Below are positions 32,036-42,814 of a DNA stretch of 64,000 bases, piece by piece. Source of the DNA: Conus ventricosus (taxonomy: Eukaryota; Mollusca; Gastropoda; Neogastropoda; Conidae). The position numbers and the translations under genes were made by a program. The notes below the pieces were generated by a model. It was not told the DNA's origin and made no database searches. It saw only the letters and a list, made by a program, of their open reading frames with translations. The DNA lies in the NCBI GenBank assembly GCA_018398815.1, contig JAFLJL010014716.1:30001-94000 (forward strand). Direction: 5' to 3'. Within the stretch, counting starts at the first letter, position 1; every line of letters starts with the position of its first letter.

Positions 32036-32335
32036 AGCTGGATGAAAAGTACATATGAAAATTCAGAACAAACATGGGGAGTTTGTATTATACCCCTGTT
32101 TGGCTAGTATACTTACCATGTCAGACAATAGCTTCACGGCAGTTAGTCTGCTCTGCCCGGCCGATGTTTTTGTGTGGCTAATGCAGTGATAAGACAGTCA
32201 CGTGGTGCCCAACCACTTCCGCCGTCGGGAAAAAGCATTAGTCTCCATACCTCATCACGAGGCCTGCGCGCAAGGTAACCCAGAACTTGGCGCAGTGGAA
32301 GCAGGGGGGCATTGAGTCTGAATGGTAAGTATCAG

Positions 32336-33335
32336 NNNNNNNNNNNNNNNNNNNNNNNNNNNNNNNNNNNNNNNNNNNNNNNNNNNNNNNNNNNNNNNNN
32401 NNNNNNNNNNNNNNNNNNNNNNNNNNNNNNNNNNNNNNNNNNNNNNNNNNNNNNNNNNNNNNNNNNNNNNNNNNNNNNNNNNNNNNNNNNNNNNNNNNNN
32501 NNNNNNNNNNNNNNNNNNNNNNNNNNNNNNNNNNNNNNNNNNNNNNNNNNNNNNNNNNNNNNNNNNNNNNNNNNNNNNNNNNNNNNNNNNNNNNNNNNNN
32601 NNNNNNNNNNNNNNNNNNNNNNNNNNNNNNNNNNNNNNNNNNNNNNNNNNNNNNNNNNNNNNNNNNNNNNNNNNNNNNNNNNNNNNNNNNNNNNNNNNNN
32701 NNNNNNNNNNNNNNNNNNNNNNNNNNNNNNNNNNNNNNNNNNNNNNNNNNNNNNNNNNNNNNNNNNNNNNNNNNNNNNNNNNNNNNNNNNNNNNNNNNNN
32801 NNNNNNNNNNNNNNNNNNNNNNNNNNNNNNNNNNNNNNNNNNNNNNNNNNNNNNNNNNNNNNNNNNNNNNNNNNNNNNNNNNNNNNNNNNNNNNNNNNNN
32901 NNNNNNNNNNNNNNNNNNNNNNNNNNNNNNNNNNNNNNNNNNNNNNNNNNNNNNNNNNNNNNNNNNNNNNNNNNNNNNNNNNNNNNNNNNNNNNNNNNNN
33001 NNNNNNNNNNNNNNNNNNNNNNNNNNNNNNNNNNNNNNNNNNNNNNNNNNNNNNNNNNNNNNNNNNNNNNNNNNNNNNNNNNNNNNNNNNNNNNNNNNNN
33101 NNNNNNNNNNNNNNNNNNNNNNNNNNNNNNNNNNNNNNNNNNNNNNNNNNNNNNNNNNNNNNNNNNNNNNNNNNNNNNNNNNNNNNNNNNNNNNNNNNNN
33201 NNNNNNNNNNNNNNNNNNNNNNNNNNNNNNNNNNNNNNNNNNNNNNNNNNNNNNNNNNNNNNNNNNNNNNNNNNNNNNNNNNNNNNNNNNNNNNNNNNNN
33301 NNNNNNNNNNNNNNNNNNNNNNNNNNNNNNNNNNN
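32336..33335. other. Assembly gap of exactly 1000 N
   Basis: Positions 32336-33335 are N. A round 1000 usually marks a scaffold join of unknown size. Frames spanning it are artefacts. Confidence 0.99.
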
Positions 33336-33349
33336 AAAACAATGTACAG

Positions 33350-33427
33350 TGCCAGAGACACACCACACACACACACACACACACACCACACACACACACA
33401 CACACACAACACATACACACCACACAC

Positions 33428-33459
<32 letters not shown>

Positions 33460-33462
33460 ACG
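33350..33462. repeat. (CA)n microsatellite after the gap
   Basis: Imperfect CA repeats with CACCACAC interruptions begin 15 bp after the gap. Confidence 0.95.
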
Positions 33463-34010
33463 CATATTGAAAGGATGCGAGCATTGCCAGATGTGTCAAC
33501 GAATTCTTGGAAGCTATTTCGTCTACGAATTCTGGGAAGCTATTTCACATCTACTTTCTGTTTTGCTTTGGCTCGTGACCGCCCGATATTGAACTTGATA
33601 CACATAAAAAGGTGAGTTGAAAACAATGGATAACTAAATAAAGTGAAGAAACAACCTTTGCACTCACTTATGAAAACTGATTCCACTGTCTCTGTCCTCC
33701 TTCTTGCACTTTCTGGAGCAATTTATCGCCGCACAGCAAGGCATGTTCTCTTCCTCTCGTTGGTCGCAGCGAGCTGACGGGGGAAACTAAGCAGGTCCAT
33801 AACTGCGTGCAGTGGCTTCAGCTCTCCCTACAGCGAGAGTTAGGAGTGCCGCAATCCCTTGTTTTAACATCCGTGGTCAGATGTCAATAGTCAGACAGAG
33901 CATTTTGTTGCAGGTGTAATGTCATGAGTTTTAATGGTTCAGGGATAATTGTTTTGCTGTGAAAAGCCTCTCTATCCAACCAGCAGTAAATGGGTACCTG
34001 ACTCACTGCT
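33463..34010. other. No identifiable gene
   Basis: Unique sequence. A short duplication (ACGAATTCT followed by GGAAGCTATTTC) occurs twice near 33500-33550. Confidence 0.5.
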
Positions 34011-34270
34011 TTCCACAATGCTGTGCCCCAGCCGCAATGTTACAGTGCTGTGCCCCAGCCACAGTGTTACAGTACTGTGCCCCAGCCACGTTACAGTGCT
34101 GTGCCCCAGTCACAACGTTACAGTGCTGTGCCCCAGCCACAACGTTACAGTGCTGTGCCCCAGTCACAACGTTACAGTGCTGTGCCCCGTCACAATGTTA
34201 CAATGCTGTGCCCCAGCCACAATGTTACAGTGCTGTGCCCCAGTCACAATGTTACAATGCTGTGCCCCAG
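34011..34270 (+). repeat. 27-bp minisatellite, left of the solo LTR
   Basis: About nine copies of a 27-bp unit (GTGCCCCAGCCACAATGTTA plus CAATGCT). The array is split at 34270 by an LTR and continues at 36492. Because 27 is a multiple of three, all three + frames stay open. Confidence 0.95.
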
Positions 34271-36491
34271 TGTCACGAGTTTGTCACGAGGCCTACGACG
34301 TTTGACCCATCTAGGGTGGCGGAATTACTCATTTATTTATTGTCGTTGCTGTTGTCGTGTATCCGTCCCTTAATGTGGCTTGTGGTGCGGTTGCACCTTG
34401 GTGTAGTTCAGCTCAACTTCGGTTTGCTTTCTCTCTCTCTCTCTCTAATTCCACTGCCCGTGCTATTCATCCTGCAGGTTCACGGGTGGCTGGTACCTTT
34501 CTCTCGAACTTGCTGTCTATCGGCCTCTCGCCTGTCTTTTTACCTGTCGCACGTGCTTCATTTCTTTTAGTTTGAAGTATGCTCACTCTGTGACGTAGCG
34601 TGGCATGTTGGCCGCCATCGCTGAGGGAGGTTAGCTCTTCACTCGAGCGGAAGATGTCTCTGGGAGCGCCTGCTCCGGTCTTGGTTCTTCACCCTATCGT
34701 CGAAGGTACAGTCGGTATCTTCAATTCCTACAGTCGGCCTGTAGGAGAGGGACATCACTTCTTCTTTTTCCGCATCTGCGCTTCTGTCCTCTCGACTGGA
34801 CAGAGGGCAGAGAGAGTCGTTTGACCGCCTCTTCGGGGTCACCCACGGGTAGCTGGTAAGCATCAGTTTCGTGGTTTGTTTGTTTTGGTTTGTTGTTGTT
34901 AGCCGGCTTATTCTTCTCTTTTGCGCAATTTTTTTTGTTTTCAAAATTGTAAAAGAAATATTGTTTGAGACCTTTTCTCTGGTTAATTCAATCTTTAACC
35001 TGGCCATCCTAAATTATATCCAAAATTCTTTCTCCTGTTTATGCATCTGGTGATGCGGTAGTCGGTGGGGATGGGAGAGAACCTGGTGATTCAGGGTTGG
35101 TACTTGCTTGGTCTCGCTCGTCCGCCCCTTGTCACATTCGCCGGACTCTTATCCTTCGGCCACCGTCTGTTTGTGTGTGCAAGGAGAACGAGTTTTATGT
35201 TCGCGAGCGTGCGTACGCATGATTTGTCGTTTGGATGCGTGGTGGAAGATTTGTGTTATTTTGAAATGTGGCTATAAAATGTGATAATTACGCCATTGAA
35301 TTATTATTTACAAATGTGGTGGCAGTTATAAAGCGATAGTTGCTGTGTTGGTTTATTTCCTAAGAAAGGAAAATGTTAAGCATGAGTGAGAGAAGGATGA
35401 AGATGATTCATATTTGTTTTATAGCCTGTTAATTTAATGCAGTCTTTTACCTGCTTCGTGTGAGAAGACTTTAATGAACATTCCTGATTTGGTTTGGTGT
35501 GCTGTGTTACGCTCAGGTCTGTGTTGAGCTGGCGTTGTTGGTGTGTTTAGTAGACTCCCCTCGCCCATCATGCGAGTGGCTGTTAGGATTTAACAGCATG
35601 GGTCAGACTGTACTGACGGCGGGGGTTCCAGTACCCTTCTTCCTTCCCTCCCTTTCTTCTCTCCTCCCAGCTACCTTTTCCCCCTCCCGGGGGCTTCACC
35701 CGGAGCCTGGACTGGTTGGTGCCACGAGCTGGTTGGGGCCACGCTCTGGTTGGGGCCACGCTCTGGTTGGGACCGCAGACTGGTTGGTGCCACGCGCTGG
35801 CTGGGGCCACGCTCTGGTCGGGACCGCGGACTGGTTGGTGCCACGCGCTGGTTGGGGCCACGCTCTGGTTGGTACCGCGCGCTGGTTGGGATCACGCACT
35901 GGTCGGGACCACGTTCTGGTAGAAAAGCCCGTGGTTTTGACTGGCCGGCCCTGATCCCCGTCCAGGACCTCCAGTAACAACGCCACGTTTCCCCCCCCCC
36001 CCCCCCCCCCAGGACGCGCTCTTCACTGTCTGCTTGTGCGTGTCAAGGGTGTCGGCCTTGAACGACTCTCTTCAAGAACCGACCCGGTTTGGAGCACCTA
36101 GTGCGACAGGGTGCTCCCAATAGACTTTGGAGAGGCAGGGGTGTGGAGGCACTCCATGGTGTGGGAAGGGATGGATGCTGGAAATGTTTATTTATAATTG
36201 TGTATATGTCATATGTGTTGAAATGCTGTGATTGTGATTGTGTACGTCGTATGGTGAAATGTTTATTTACAATTGTGCATATTGTGTGTGTTGGAATGCT
36301 TGATTGTGATTGTGCATGTTGTGTGTGTTGGAATGCTTATTTATGACTGTGTATGTTGGTGTGAATAAATGGGGTGTTGTATCGTAATCTTTATTGTGTG
36401 GTCTCTTGCGGGGCGTGTGAGGTCAGTCACTCCCTTCACTCCCACCTAGACCGATCCTGTCAGGGCAGACCTCCAGGGGTCGGTCGTGACA
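34271..36491 (+). mobile_element. 2.2-kb solo LTR
   Basis: It begins TGTCACGA and ends TCGTGACA, giving the TG...CA ends of LTRs with an 8-bp terminal palindrome. It is flanked by a 4-bp duplication CCAG (34267-34270, 36492-36495), and removing it restores a 27-bp repeat unit. An AATAAA at about 36364 followed by a GT-rich stretch fits a polyadenylation signal at R/U5. No gag or pol is inside. A 17-bp minisatellite (CTGGTTGGGGCCACGCT type, 35708-35925) and a run of 23 C lie within it. The terminal form suggests a Ty3/gypsy-type origin. Confidence 0.75.
35708..35925 (+). repeat. 17-bp minisatellite inside the LTR
   Basis: About 12 copies of CTGGTTGGGGCCACGCT with variants (GTGCCACGCG, GACCGCGGA). 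Period 17 leaves several frames open. Confidence 0.9.
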
Positions 36492-37800
36492 CCAGCCACA
36501 ATGTTACAGTGCTGTGCCCCAGCCACAACGTTACAGTGCTGTGCCCCAGCCACAACGTTACAGTGCTGTGCCCCAGTCACAATGTTAAAATGCTGTGCCC
36601 CAGCCACAATGTTACAATGCTATGCCCCAGCCACAATGTTACAATGCTGTGCCCAAACCACAATGTTACAATGCTGTGCCCAAGCCACAATGTTACAATG
36701 CTGTGCCCAAGCCACAATGTTAGAGTGCTGTGCCCCAGCCACAACGTTACAGTGCTGTGCCCAGCCACAATGTTACAATGCTGTGCCCAGCCACAATGTT
36801 ACAATGCTGTGCCCCAGCCACAATGTTACAATGCTGTGCCCCAGCCACAATGTTACAGTGCTGTGCCCAAGCCACAATGTTACAATGCTGTGCCCCAGCC
36901 ACAATGTTACAATGCTGTGCCCCAGTCACAATGTTACAATGCTGTGCCCCAGCCACAACGTTACAATGCTGTGCCCCAGTCACAACATTACAATGCTGTG
37001 CCCCAGCCACAATGTTACAATGCTGTGCCCCAGCCACAACGTTACAGTGCTGTGCCCCAGCCACAACGTTACAGTGCTGTGCCCCAGTCACAATGTTACA
37101 ATGCTGTGCCCAAGCCACAATGTTACAATGCTGTGCCCCAGCCACAATGTTACAGTGCTGTGCCCCAGCCACAACGTTACAGTGCTGTGCCCCAGCCACA
37201 ATGTTACAATGCTGTGCCCAAGCCACAATGTTACAATGCTGTGCCCAGTCACAATGTTACAATGCTGTGCCCCAGTCACAATGTTACAATGCTGTGCCCA
37301 AGCCACAATGTTACAATGCTGTGCCCCAGTCACAATGTTACAGTGCTGTGCCCCAGTCACAATGTTACAATGCTGTGCCCAAGCCACAATGTTACAATGC
37401 TGTGCCCCAGTCTCAATGTTACAGTGCTGTGCCCCAGCCACAACGTTACAGTGCTGTGCCCCAGTCACAATGTTACAATGCTGTGCCCCAGTCACAATGT
37501 TACAATGCTGTGCCCAGTCACAACGTTACAGTGCTATGCCCAGCCACAATGTTACAATGCTGTGCCCAAGCCACAATGTTACAATGCTGTGCCCCAGCCA
37601 CAACGTTACAGTGCTGTGCCCAAGCCACTATGTTACAATGCTGTGCCCCAGTCACAATGTTACAATGCTGTGCCCCTGTCACAACGTTACAGTGCTATGC
37701 CCCAGCCACAATGTTACAACGCTGTGCCCCAGCAACAATTTTTAAAATGCTGTGCCCTGTCACAACGTTACAGTGCTATGTCCCATCCTGTGCTGTGCTG
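36492..37800 (+). repeat. 27-bp minisatellite, right of the solo LTR
   Basis: About 48 copies of the same 27-bp unit, with CAATG/CAACG and CAGCCA/CAGTCA/CAAGCCA variants and occasional 26-bp units. The 475- and 419-codon frames over it are repeat artefacts. Confidence 0.95.
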
Positions 37801-38682
37801 ATTGACAGTGACCTTGTAGAGTTCTTGTATAGTTGAGGGCCACTAAGCCATTGAGCTATGGGAGATTTTGCGTGTTTTACTGGTGACCTTTTTAGAGTTG
37901 TTGCATTGTTCAAGGGCATAATGAGGAACATTGGTGTCATATTCTTTTTGTTTTGTTTTTTTACATTTCTAAACCACTTCGGGAATCTGGCAGATGAAGT
38001 CAATGAAATGTCTGTATAAAGAGTGTTGTAATTGTCTTTGTCGTGGACGGTGCTGTGGTGGGGTGGATCAATCTTTGCCTGTTGATAAACAGAAAAAACA
38101 CCAAGGGTGTTGGTATTCTTCAGGGCTTTTTATTCATAGGGGGAATTAAACTCTTTAAATATACTTTAACACCATGTTCATATTGCTGAAACTGTGTTTT
38201 CATATCTGCTCTTGATTCCAATATCATCAGGTGTCCATTTGGATATGTGTTTGATTACTGTTCTTTGTTTGTTTCTTTTCAGTGTGTGTTTGAAAATGTA
38301 TGGGGGTAGATGAGAGTGATGATTAACCATCCCAGTCAGTGTAGTGGCGGCTCCTTGGAGGTGGCACAGAGAATGTCCACAACAGTAGGGAGTCAGGAGG
38401 AGTCTGGGGATTGTGTGTCACGCTGGAGAAAAAAACCATTGCCAAACATTGCTAGGTTGATGCTAGAATTTGTTAACCAGATGAATTGTGTGTCACGCTG
38501 GGGAAAAAAAACAAACATAAAGATTGCCAAGCATGGCTAGGTTGATGCTAGAATTTATGATCCAGATGAAAATTGTCTGTAAGCTCTTGGGCCAATGCAG
38601 CACATTTAGAGAAGAACATCAAATGCATGGAAAAGACATCAGGGACAGTCAAGGAAGCCTGATGTGGATGTGCTGTGTGCAG
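37801..38682 (+). other. Intron with an ~80-bp duplication
   Basis: Unique sequence except for two copies of a unit at about 38400-38575 (TGTGTCACGCTGG followed by A-rich sequence, then TAGGTTGATGCTAGAATTT). The 3' splice site TGTGTGCAG precedes the exon. Confidence 0.6.
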
Positions 38683-38788
38683 GAGAAGGCGCGGAAGGCT
38701 ATGGACTACTTATGGCAACAGCGACACCGCACCAGTGATCTGATGGGACTCATCATCAACATCCACAATGGAGACTGGATACGCAGAG
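38683..38788 (+). CDS. EDEM3: EDEM3 exon, GH47 domain (first seen in the right block)
   Basis: A 106-bp exon between GTGTGCAG and CGCAGAG/GTAGGT, with 35 codons plus one base. It encodes EKARKAMDYLWQQRHRTSDL then INIHNGDWIRR, matching EDEM3 'YARKALDFLW... TINIHTGDWVRK'. The leftover base joins the next exon to give Glu-Ser-Gly. The exons encoding the N-terminus and the first catalytic Glu are not found between the N gap and this exon. Confidence 0.93.
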
Positions 38789-38879
38789 GTAGGTCCTTCA
38801 CACACTATGGTTGGCCAGTTGGATTTGTTAACCTTTGACCTGAAAATAAGGTGTTCTAACTAATGTAACTGCATGATAT

Positions 38880-39572
38880 GACCTCATGCATGTAATTGTA
38901 TCAGCCTGTTGGTGATATGAATGGTGTATCAGCCTGTAGGTGATATAAATGGTGTATCATCCTGTTGGTGATATGAATGGTGTATCATCCTGTTGGTGAT
39001 ATGAATGGTGTATCAGCCTATTGGTGATATGAATGGTGTATCAGCCTGTTGGTGATATAAATGGTGTATCAGCCTGTTGGTGATATAAATGGTGTATCAG
39101 CCTGTTGGTGATATGAATGGTGTATCAGCCTATTGGTGATATAAATGGTGTATCAGCCTGTTGGTGATATAAATGGTGTATCAGCCTATTGGTGATATAA
39201 ATGGTGTATCAGCCTGCTGGTGATGTAAATGGTGTATCATCCTATTGGTGATGTAAATGGTGTATCAGCCTATTGGTGATATAAATGGTGTATCAGCCTG
39301 TTGGTGATATAAATGGTGTATCAGCCTGTTGGTGATATAAATGGTGTATCAACCTATTGTTGATATAAATGGTATATCGGCCTTTGGTGATGTGAATGGT
39401 GTATCAGCCTGTTGGTGATATAAATGGTGTATCAGCCTGTTGGTGATATAAATGGTGTATCGGCCTGTTGGCGATGTGAATGGTGTATCGTCCTGTTGGC
39501 GATGTGAATGGTGTATCGTCCTGTTGGCAATGTGAATGGTGTATCATCCTGTTGGCGATGTGAATGGTGTGC
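38880..39572 (+). repeat. 28-bp intronic minisatellite
   Basis: About 25 copies of GTATCAGCCTGTTGGTGATA followed by TAAATGGT. The variants are ordered: ATATAAATG dominates in the middle and GATGTGAATG at the right end. Confidence 0.95.
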
Positions 39573-39877
39573 TTGCACGGAGGACTGGGTCTCTAGAAGT
39601 CAAAGGGACGTAGAGCAGAACAGTGATTTAGGTTTTTTTCACTTTCTGCTGCGCTTGTAAAAGAAAAAAAAAGGGGGGAGAGGGGTAAAGTCCTGAGGAA
39701 TTCTCTGTGGCTTGAGTAGCAACATTTGAGCAGAGATTGAAATTTTTCTTTTTCACAAGATTTTGAGTTGATATGACAAATATGAAAAATGATACTGGCA
39801 TACTGCACCCTTCGGCAGGTATAACACTGGTCAGTAATTCTGACTTCAGTTCAGAAGAATCATCACCATCTCTGTAG

Positions 39878-40200
39878 TTGTTTGGTCAGCTTATAAAGGT
39901 ATTGATAGTGTGTGAATCCCTAAAGCAGAACGTTTTTTCTGTAGTGTTTGGTGGGGATGTGAATGTATCAGTAGTGTGTGAATTCCTAAAGCAGAACGTT
40001 TTTTCTGTAGTGTTTGGTGGGCATGTGAATGTATCAGTAGTGTGTGAATCCCTAAAGCAGAATGTTTTTACTGTAGTGTTTGGTGGGCATGTGAATGTGT
40101 CAGCAGTGTGTGAATCCCTAAAGCAGAATGTTTTTACTGTAGTGTTTGGTCAGCATGTGAATGTATCAGTAGTGTGTGAATCCCTAAAGCAGAATGTTTT
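39878..40200 (+). repeat. 66-bp minisatellite carrying an acceptor-like tract, abutting an exon
   Basis: Five units containing GAATCCCTAAAGCAGAACGT followed by TTTTTCTGTAG. The last unit becomes the real polypyrimidine tract and 3' splice site (GAATCCCTAAAGCAGAATGT, then TTTTTTTCTGTTTGACAG) of the exon at 40216. The array is open in frame over 120 codons. Confidence 0.9.
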
Positions 40201-40215
40201 TTTTCTGTTTGACAG

Positions 40216-40313
40216 AGAGTGGTGTAGGTGCTGGCATCGACTCATACTATGAGTATGTCTTGAAGGCCTACATTCTGTTGGGGGATGACAACTACCTTGA
40301 CCGCTTTAACAAG
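40216..40313 (+). CDS. EDEM3: EDEM3 exon with the GH47 '[13 protein letters not shown]' catalytic segment
   Basis: A 98-bp exon between TTTGACAG and AACAAG/GTCAGT. With one base from the previous exon it encodes 33 residues: [19 protein letters not shown], then [13 protein letters not shown]. The Asp of 'G-A-G-x-D-S-Y-Y-E-Y' is one of the three GH47 catalytic acids (Asp463 in human ER mannosidase I) and is present. It ends in phase 0 and joins HYSAVMRY in the next exon. Confidence 0.95.
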
Positions 40314-40469
40314 GTCAGTTTGGGAACTGAGTGCGCTTTATGTGTGGGGTTGGTATGCGTTTGGGGCATTGCTTGCTTGGTGAATGCATTTGTGTTGAAA
40401 AATATTAAGATTTGAAATTTCAACAAATTCAGTTGATTATAAATGGAGAGTAAAGGTTCAGATGTTAAA

Positions 40470-41640
40470 GATTAAGACAGATAAATGACTGAGCAACAGA
40501 AGACAGATAAATGACTGAGCAACAGAAGACAGATAAATGACTTACAGATAAATGGCAGACCAACAGAAGATTGATAAATGACAGAGCAACAGAAGATTGA
40601 TAAATGACAGAGCAACAGAAGATTGATAAATGACAGAGCAACAGAACACAGATAAATGGCAGACCAACAGAAGATTGATAAATGACAGAGCAACAGAACA
40701 CAGATAAATGACAGAGCAACAGAAGATTGATAAATGACAGAGCAACAGAACACAGATAAATGACAGAGCAACAGAACACAGATAAATGACAGAGCAACAG
40801 AACACAGATAAATGACAGAGCAACAGAAGATTGATAAATGACAGAGCAACAGAACACAGATAAATGACAGAGCAACAGAACACAGATAAATGACAGAGCA
40901 ACAGAACACAGATAAATGACTGAGCAACAGAACACAGATAAATGACTGAGCAACAGAACACAGATAAATGACAGAGCAACAGAAGACAGATAAATGACAG
41001 AGCAACAGAACACAGATAAATGACTGACCAACAGAAGGCAGATAAATGACAGAGCAACAGAAGACAGATAAATGACTGAGCAACAGAGGACAGATAAATG
41101 ACTGAGCAACAGAAGACAGATAAATGACTGAGCAACAGAAGACAGATAAATGGCTGAGCAACAGAACACAGATAAATGGCTGACCAACAGAAGACAGATA
41201 AATGGCTTACAGATAAATGGCAGAGCAACAGAAGACAGATAAATGACAGAGCAACAGAAGACAGATAAATGACTGACCAACAGAACACAGATAAATGGCT
41301 AACCAACAGAAGACAGATAAATGGCTGACCAACAGAAGACAGATAAATGGCTGACCAACAGAAGACCGATAAATGACTGACCAACAGAAGACAGATAAAT
41401 GACTGACCAACAGAAGACAGATAAATGGCTGACCAACAGAAGACAGATAAATGGCTGACCAACAGAAGACAGATAAATGACTGACCAACAGAAGACAGAT
41501 AAATGACTGACCAACAGAAGACAGATAAATGACTGACCAACAGAAGACAGATAAATGACTGAGCAACAGAAGACAGATGAATGGCTGACCAACTGAAGAT
41601 AGACAAATGACTGAGCAACAGCTAAGTACAATTAACTTAC
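40470..41640 (+). repeat. 26-bp intronic minisatellite
   Basis: About 44 copies of AGACAGATAAATGACTGAGC followed by AACAGA. Variants AACACAG and AAGATTG and CAGAGC/TGACC form runs, suggesting higher-order expansion. The long - strand frames (SFICLLLLSHLSVFC type) are artefacts of this repeat. Confidence 0.95.
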
Positions 41641-42104
41641 AGCATTGTGAAGACAAATAAACGATGCTCTGTAGATTACATTTTGTGTCTTTTGAAGTTT
41701 GTGGTAGCTTCAGGAGAATGTGACCATTGTGTCATTGAACTGTTACATCAATCAAAACTGTCAACAAAGACAGGTATGTGCATGTATGGTCACTGAGAAA
41801 CATGCATGTGAGACTATCAGTTGTATAAAAGGCAACTTTGTGTTATGAAGCGTACAATCCGATGATTGACAGTTATGCATTGTGACACCATTATATTGTG
41901 GTGGCAGACAGGTGCTTGTTGTAATGGTGTTATGATGAAGCAGTTGGCAGGTATTCATTGTGGCAGGTTTATGATGTAGTGGCTGTTCAATGTATTTTGT
42001 AACAGTATTGTGGATGTTAACTATATTTTGTAACAGCATTATGATGCAGAGAAGTTAATGCAGTGAAAGATTGTGACGTGATGATTGACAAGTGTACAAT
42101 GTGT

Positions 42105-42535
42105 ACATGTGTTGCATTGCAGTAACTGATGCTATGATTGACAAGTGTACATGTGTTGCATTGCAGTAACTGACGCTATGATTGACAAGTGGACAATGTG
42201 TTGCATTGCAGTAACTGATGCTATGATTGACAAGTGTACGATGTATACATGTGTTGCATTGCAGTAACTGACGCTATGATTGACAAGTGTACAATGTGTA
42301 CATATGTTGCATTGCAGTAACTGACGCTATGATTGACAAGTGTACAATGTGTACATATGTTGCATTGCAGTAACTGATGCTATGATTGACAAGTGTACAA
42401 TGTGTACATGTGTTGCATTGCAGTAACTGACGCTATGATTGACAAGTGTACAATGTGTACATATGTTGCATTGCAGTAACTGACGCTATGGTTGACAAGT
42501 GTACAATGTGTACATATGTTGCATTGCAGTAACTG
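42105..42535 (+). repeat. 53-bp intronic minisatellite upstream of an exon
   Basis: About eight copies of GCTATGATTGACAAGTGTAC, AATGTGTACATATGTTGCAT, TGCAGTAACTGAC. The GCATTGCAGTAACTGATGC segment resembles the start of the downstream exon (GCATTACAGTGCAGTGATGC). Confidence 0.9.
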
Positions 42536-42675
42536 ACAGGTACAATGCTGGACAACCATTGAGTGCGTTGATTGTGAAGTGTGTGTTGTGACAGTGTTGC
42601 GATGTGGGGATAGAAAGGCATGTGATGTGACAGTCCAGGGGATGCAGTCTTCAACTAGCATGTGTTGTGTTACAG

Positions 42676-42801
42676 CATTACAGTGCAGTGATGCGCTACG
42701 TCAGCCAGGGGCCACTACTCATGGATGTGCACATGCACAAACCCAATTCCATCTCCCGCAACTTCATGGATGCCTTGCTGGCCTTCTGGCCAGGACTGCA
42801 G
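42676..42801 (+). CDS. EDEM3: EDEM3 exon, GH47 domain
   Basis: A 126-bp phase-0 exon between TGTGTTACAG and CTGCAG/GTGTGT. It encodes 42 residues: [20 protein letters not shown], then [21 protein letters not shown]. This matches the EDEM3 segment '[23 protein letters not shown]... WMDALLAFFPGLQ' and differs clearly from EDEM1. The donor is followed within 15 bp by a G-rich repeat array. Confidence 0.95.
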
Positions 42802-42814
42802 GTGTGTCTGACAG

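Noticed and set aside
1..32335. A second, complete EDEM3 paralogue
   Set aside because: Only three internal exons are present, identical at protein level to the right-block exons where both exist, with no N-terminal exons. A haplotype or order error is more likely.
32238..33592. Frames of about 380-426 codons around 32.2-33.6 kb
   Set aside because: They run through 1000 N and CA repeats.
36374..37801. 475-, 419- and 368-codon overlapping + strand frames rich in 'CPSHNVTML' type repeats
   Set aside because: They arise from a 27-bp tandem repeat that keeps all frames open and have no splice or start context. Not proteins.
40465..41656. Long - strand hydrophobic frames (SVIYLSSVALSF type) resembling membrane proteins
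   Set aside because: Products of the 26-bp minisatellite in all three frames, lying within an EDEM3 intron on the opposite strand.
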